Shown here: in pieces, positions 62,523-64,000 of the stretch | How positions within the stretch are numbered: the first letter of the stretch is position 1 | Layout of the letters: each line of letters begins with the position of its first letter | Source of the DNA: Sphingomonadales bacterium UBA6174 | GTDB taxonomy: Bacteria > Pseudomonadota > Alphaproteobacteria > Sphingomonadales > Sphingomonadaceae | Reading direction: 5' to 3' | DNA length: 64,000 nt | Assembly: GCA_002422945.1 (NCBI GenBank) | Contig: DITW01000027.1 | Span: 430 to 64,429 of the forward strand | Notes under the pieces: generated by a model | What the model was told of the DNA's origin: nothing | The model's database searches: none | What the model saw: the letters and a program-made list of their open reading frames with translations, nothing else | Position numbers and translations under genes: made by a program

Positions 62523-63869
62523 ATGGCTACCAATCTCGAAATGCCGAAGGTCGACAAGACCTTTCCCAGCTCGGCCAAGGCTGAAATGCCAAAGGCGCGC
62601 GGGGATAAAATTACGGGCGACCGTTATTATTCCAAGGATTTCGCCGAGCGCGAATGGGAACATATGTGGAAGCGCATCTGGCATGTCGGTGGCCGTGTGG
62701 CCCAGCTGCAAGATGCGGGCGATTTCGTCGTGCACAATTTTAAGCATGAATCCGTCATGATGGTGAAGCAGGAAGACGGTTCGATCCGCGCTTTCTTCAA
62801 CGTCTGCATGCATCGCGGCAATCGCCTTGTCGCGGTGGAAGAGGGCGGCGTTGCAGGTCATTTCACCTGCACCTATCATGGTTGGAAATGGGGCATCGAC
62901 GGCGGGCTTGACTGGGTGCAGGATGCCGAAGATTTCCCGCAGGGCAATCCGTGCGGCAAGCTGCATCTGAAAGAACTGCCGTGCGACACATGGGGCGGCT
63001 TCATCTTTTGGTCGTTCGATCAGAATGTTAAGCCGTTGATGGAATATCTCGATCCCGTGCCGGAATTGCTCGGCAATCGTGATCTTGAGAATTACACACG
63101 GGTTGTCTGGCGCACGTTGCGGGTCAACACCAATTGGAAATTTGCTTCGGACAATTTCAACGAAGCCTATCACATTCCATCGGTCCATCCGCAGTTCCAG
63201 CCGATGATCGACGATCATTATTCGACCACGGTTTTCGAAATGTACCCATCGGGCCACAACCGGATGGTGGAAAAGCTGCAACCATCCAGCCGTTGGCCGG
63301 ATGCCCATGTGGTCAAGCCGTTATGGGCGGAAGTGCTGAAGGAATGGGACATCAACCCGGCTGACTTTGAAGGTCGGGCGCAGGATGGCCGTCAGGCGTT
63401 GCAAGAGGCGCGCCGCCGGTTGGGGCCGGGACGCGGCTTCACCTATTTCGACAAGCTGACGGATGATGAATTGACCGATCAGTTCCATCATACCTGCTTC
63501 CCGAACCTGACGCTGACCGGTACGCCTGAAGGTCTGCACGTGTTCCGCACCGAACCGGATGCCGAAGATCCAAACTGGTCGACGTTCGATTATTGGTATC
63601 TCGTGCCAAAGGTTGAAGGCGCAAAGGAAGTGGCCACCTTGTATGGCATACGTCCGTATCAAGAGGCAGAGCATGAAAACGGCAGCTTTGATGATTATCA
63701 GGCCGAAATCGCGCAAGGTGACTTCCTGACGCAGGATTTGTCATTGGCCGAAACGCAGCAGCGTGGCCTGCGCTCGATGGCATTTGAGGATGCCTATCTT
63801 GCCGGGCAGGAAACGCGCGTGCGGCGGTTCCATGAAGTGATCAACGATTATCTGGAGGGTCGGCGATAA
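62523..63869 (+). CDS. Rieske oxygenase alpha subunit G
   Basis: 448-aa oxygenase. Rieske ligands Cys95, His97, Cys116, His119 (CMHRGNR ... CTYHGW); iron-site segment SDNFNEAYHIPSVH with bridging-position Glu; third ligand Asp in LTQDLSLAETQQRG. Nearest relative in the window is Rieske A (GDRY.SK, YEDAYL-like tail ending NDYLEGRR in both). The ATG at 62523 has AGGAG eight bases upstream; a GTG at 62514 abuts the SD and is rejected. Last gene of the rightward operon. Confidence 0.93.
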   Translation: MATNLEMPKVDKTFPSSAKAEMPKARGDKITGDRYYSKDFAEREWEHMWKRIWHVGGRVAQLQDAGDFVVHNFKHESVMMVKQEDGSIRAFFNVCMHRGNRLVAVEEGGVAGHFTCTYHGWKWGIDGGLDWVQDAEDFPQGNPCGKLHLKELPCDTWGGFIFWSFDQNVKPLMEYLDPVPELLGNRDLENYTRVVWRTLRVNTNWKFASDNFNEAYHIPSVHPQFQPMIDDHYSTTVFEMYPSGHNRMVEKLQPSSRWPDAHVVKPLWAEVLKEWDINPADFEGRAQDGRQALQEARRRLGPGRGFTYFDKLTDDELTDQFHHTCFPNLTLTGTPEGLHVFRTEPDAEDPNWSTFDYWYLVPKVEGAKEVATLYGIRPYQEAEHENGSFDDYQAEIAQGDFLTQDLSLAETQQRGLRSMAFEDAYLAGQETRVRRFHEVINDYLEGRR

Positions 63870-63880
63870 GCCGACCCTTT
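63857..63880 (+). terminator. Hairpin overlapping the Rieske G stop
   Basis: Arms GGGTCGGC and GCCGACCC with loop GATAA, which contains the TAA stop, followed by TTT. A short terminator or mRNA-end structure. Confidence 0.6.
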
Positions 63881-63893
63881 GGGGGTATAAACG

Positions 63894-63939
63894 CAAAAAA
63901 AGGGGGGCGGTCCATCATGGTCCGCCCCCCTTTTTTTTT
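63894..63939. terminator. Strong bidirectional terminator
   Basis: A-run, then GGGGGGCGG paired with CCGCCCCCC (stem extendable inward past a mismatch), then nine T. It ends both the rightward Rieske operon and the leftward SDR at the window end. Confidence 0.9.
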
Positions 63940-63956
63940 ATGTGGGTATGATTGGA

Positions 63957-64000
63957 TCAGATTGCGGTAAAGCCGCCGTCGATCACCAATTCACTGCTGG
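63957..64000 (-). CDS. SDR family oxidoreductase, C-terminal fragment
   Basis: The minus strand reads SSELVIDGGFTAI and stop TGA (63957-63959). This matches the conserved end of classical SDRs (…G.E.VIDGG.TA). Only 13 residues are in the window; the gene continues beyond the right edge. Confidence 0.7.
   Translation of the reverse strand, partial: SSELVIDGGFTAI

Noticed and set aside
1..64000. CRISPR arrays, insertion sequences, integrases, tRNA or rRNA genes
   Set aside because: None were recognised: there are no regularly spaced repeats, no transposase or integrase motifs, and no tRNA-like clover-leaf sequence noticed by eye. A dedicated search tool would be needed to exclude small tRNAs fully.

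Overview
The window looks like a chromosomal or large-replicon segment of a Sphingomonadales alphaproteobacterium (Novosphingobium/Sphingobium-like). The signs are moderately high GC, several sphingomonad-type TonB-dependent receptors with plug starts of the VTARKR type, a NodT/EmrAB efflux unit, a nearby ExbD fragment, and a dense array of Rieske oxygenases, short-chain dehydrogenases (SDRs) and SnoaL/NTF2-fold proteins. Start codons were chosen from Shine-Dalgarno (SD) spacing, overlap with the upstream stop and family length, so several differ from the longest reading frame.

Layout. (1) 3-137: end of an exbD-like gene. (2) 216-10538: a divergent nitrogen-assimilation locus. A three-gene ABC importer reads left; a NikR-like regulator, two DUF1989-type proteins, a 1199-aa biotin carboxylase of the urea carboxylase family and allophanate hydrolase read right with overlapping ends. 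This gene set is annotated for urea but fits guanidine breakdown (guanidine carboxylase, carboxyguanidine deiminase, allophanate hydrolase). (3) 10571-11525: a LapG/BTLCP-like periplasmic cysteine peptidase and a small acidic protein containing a hexanucleotide repeat. (4) 11887-14947: a phosphorelay (NarL-type regulator, soluble GAF histidine kinase, single-domain receiver, Hpt protein). (5) 14950-19996: a NodT-EmrA-EmrB tripartite exporter with a divergent TetR regulator.

(6) 20300-64000: about 44 kb of catabolic genes. It carries four TonB-dependent receptors, seven Rieske oxygenase alpha subunits in three sequence groups, one Rieske ferredoxin and no recognisable ferredoxin reductase. It also carries six complete SDRs plus the tail of a seventh, three zinc-free medium-chain reductases, five SnoaL-like genes (one a tandem two-domain protein), a GMC oxidase, a KstD-like flavoprotein, an acyl-CoA ligase, a crotonase, a 3-hydroxyacyl-CoA dehydrogenase, two VOC proteins, SMP-30, ThuA, EthD, GFA and xylose-isomerase-like TIM-barrel proteins, and a TetR regulator. 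The likely logic is uptake through outer-membrane receptors, oxygenation or O-dealkylation by Rieske enzymes, alcohol/ketone and enone redox steps by SDR, MDR and FAD enzymes, then CoA activation and beta-oxidation-like steps. The substrate cannot be named from sequence; an alicyclic, terpenoid/steroid-like or methoxylated aromatic compound is plausible.

The most notable signals are these: all seven Rieske proteins have Glu where the inter-subunit bridging Asp of classical dioxygenases sits; SnoaL-like genes repeatedly adjoin Rieske genes; the NikR-like regulator lacks three of four nickel ligands; and there are several near-perfect inverted repeats in regulatory gaps. No tRNA, rRNA, CRISPR array or insertion sequence was recognised.
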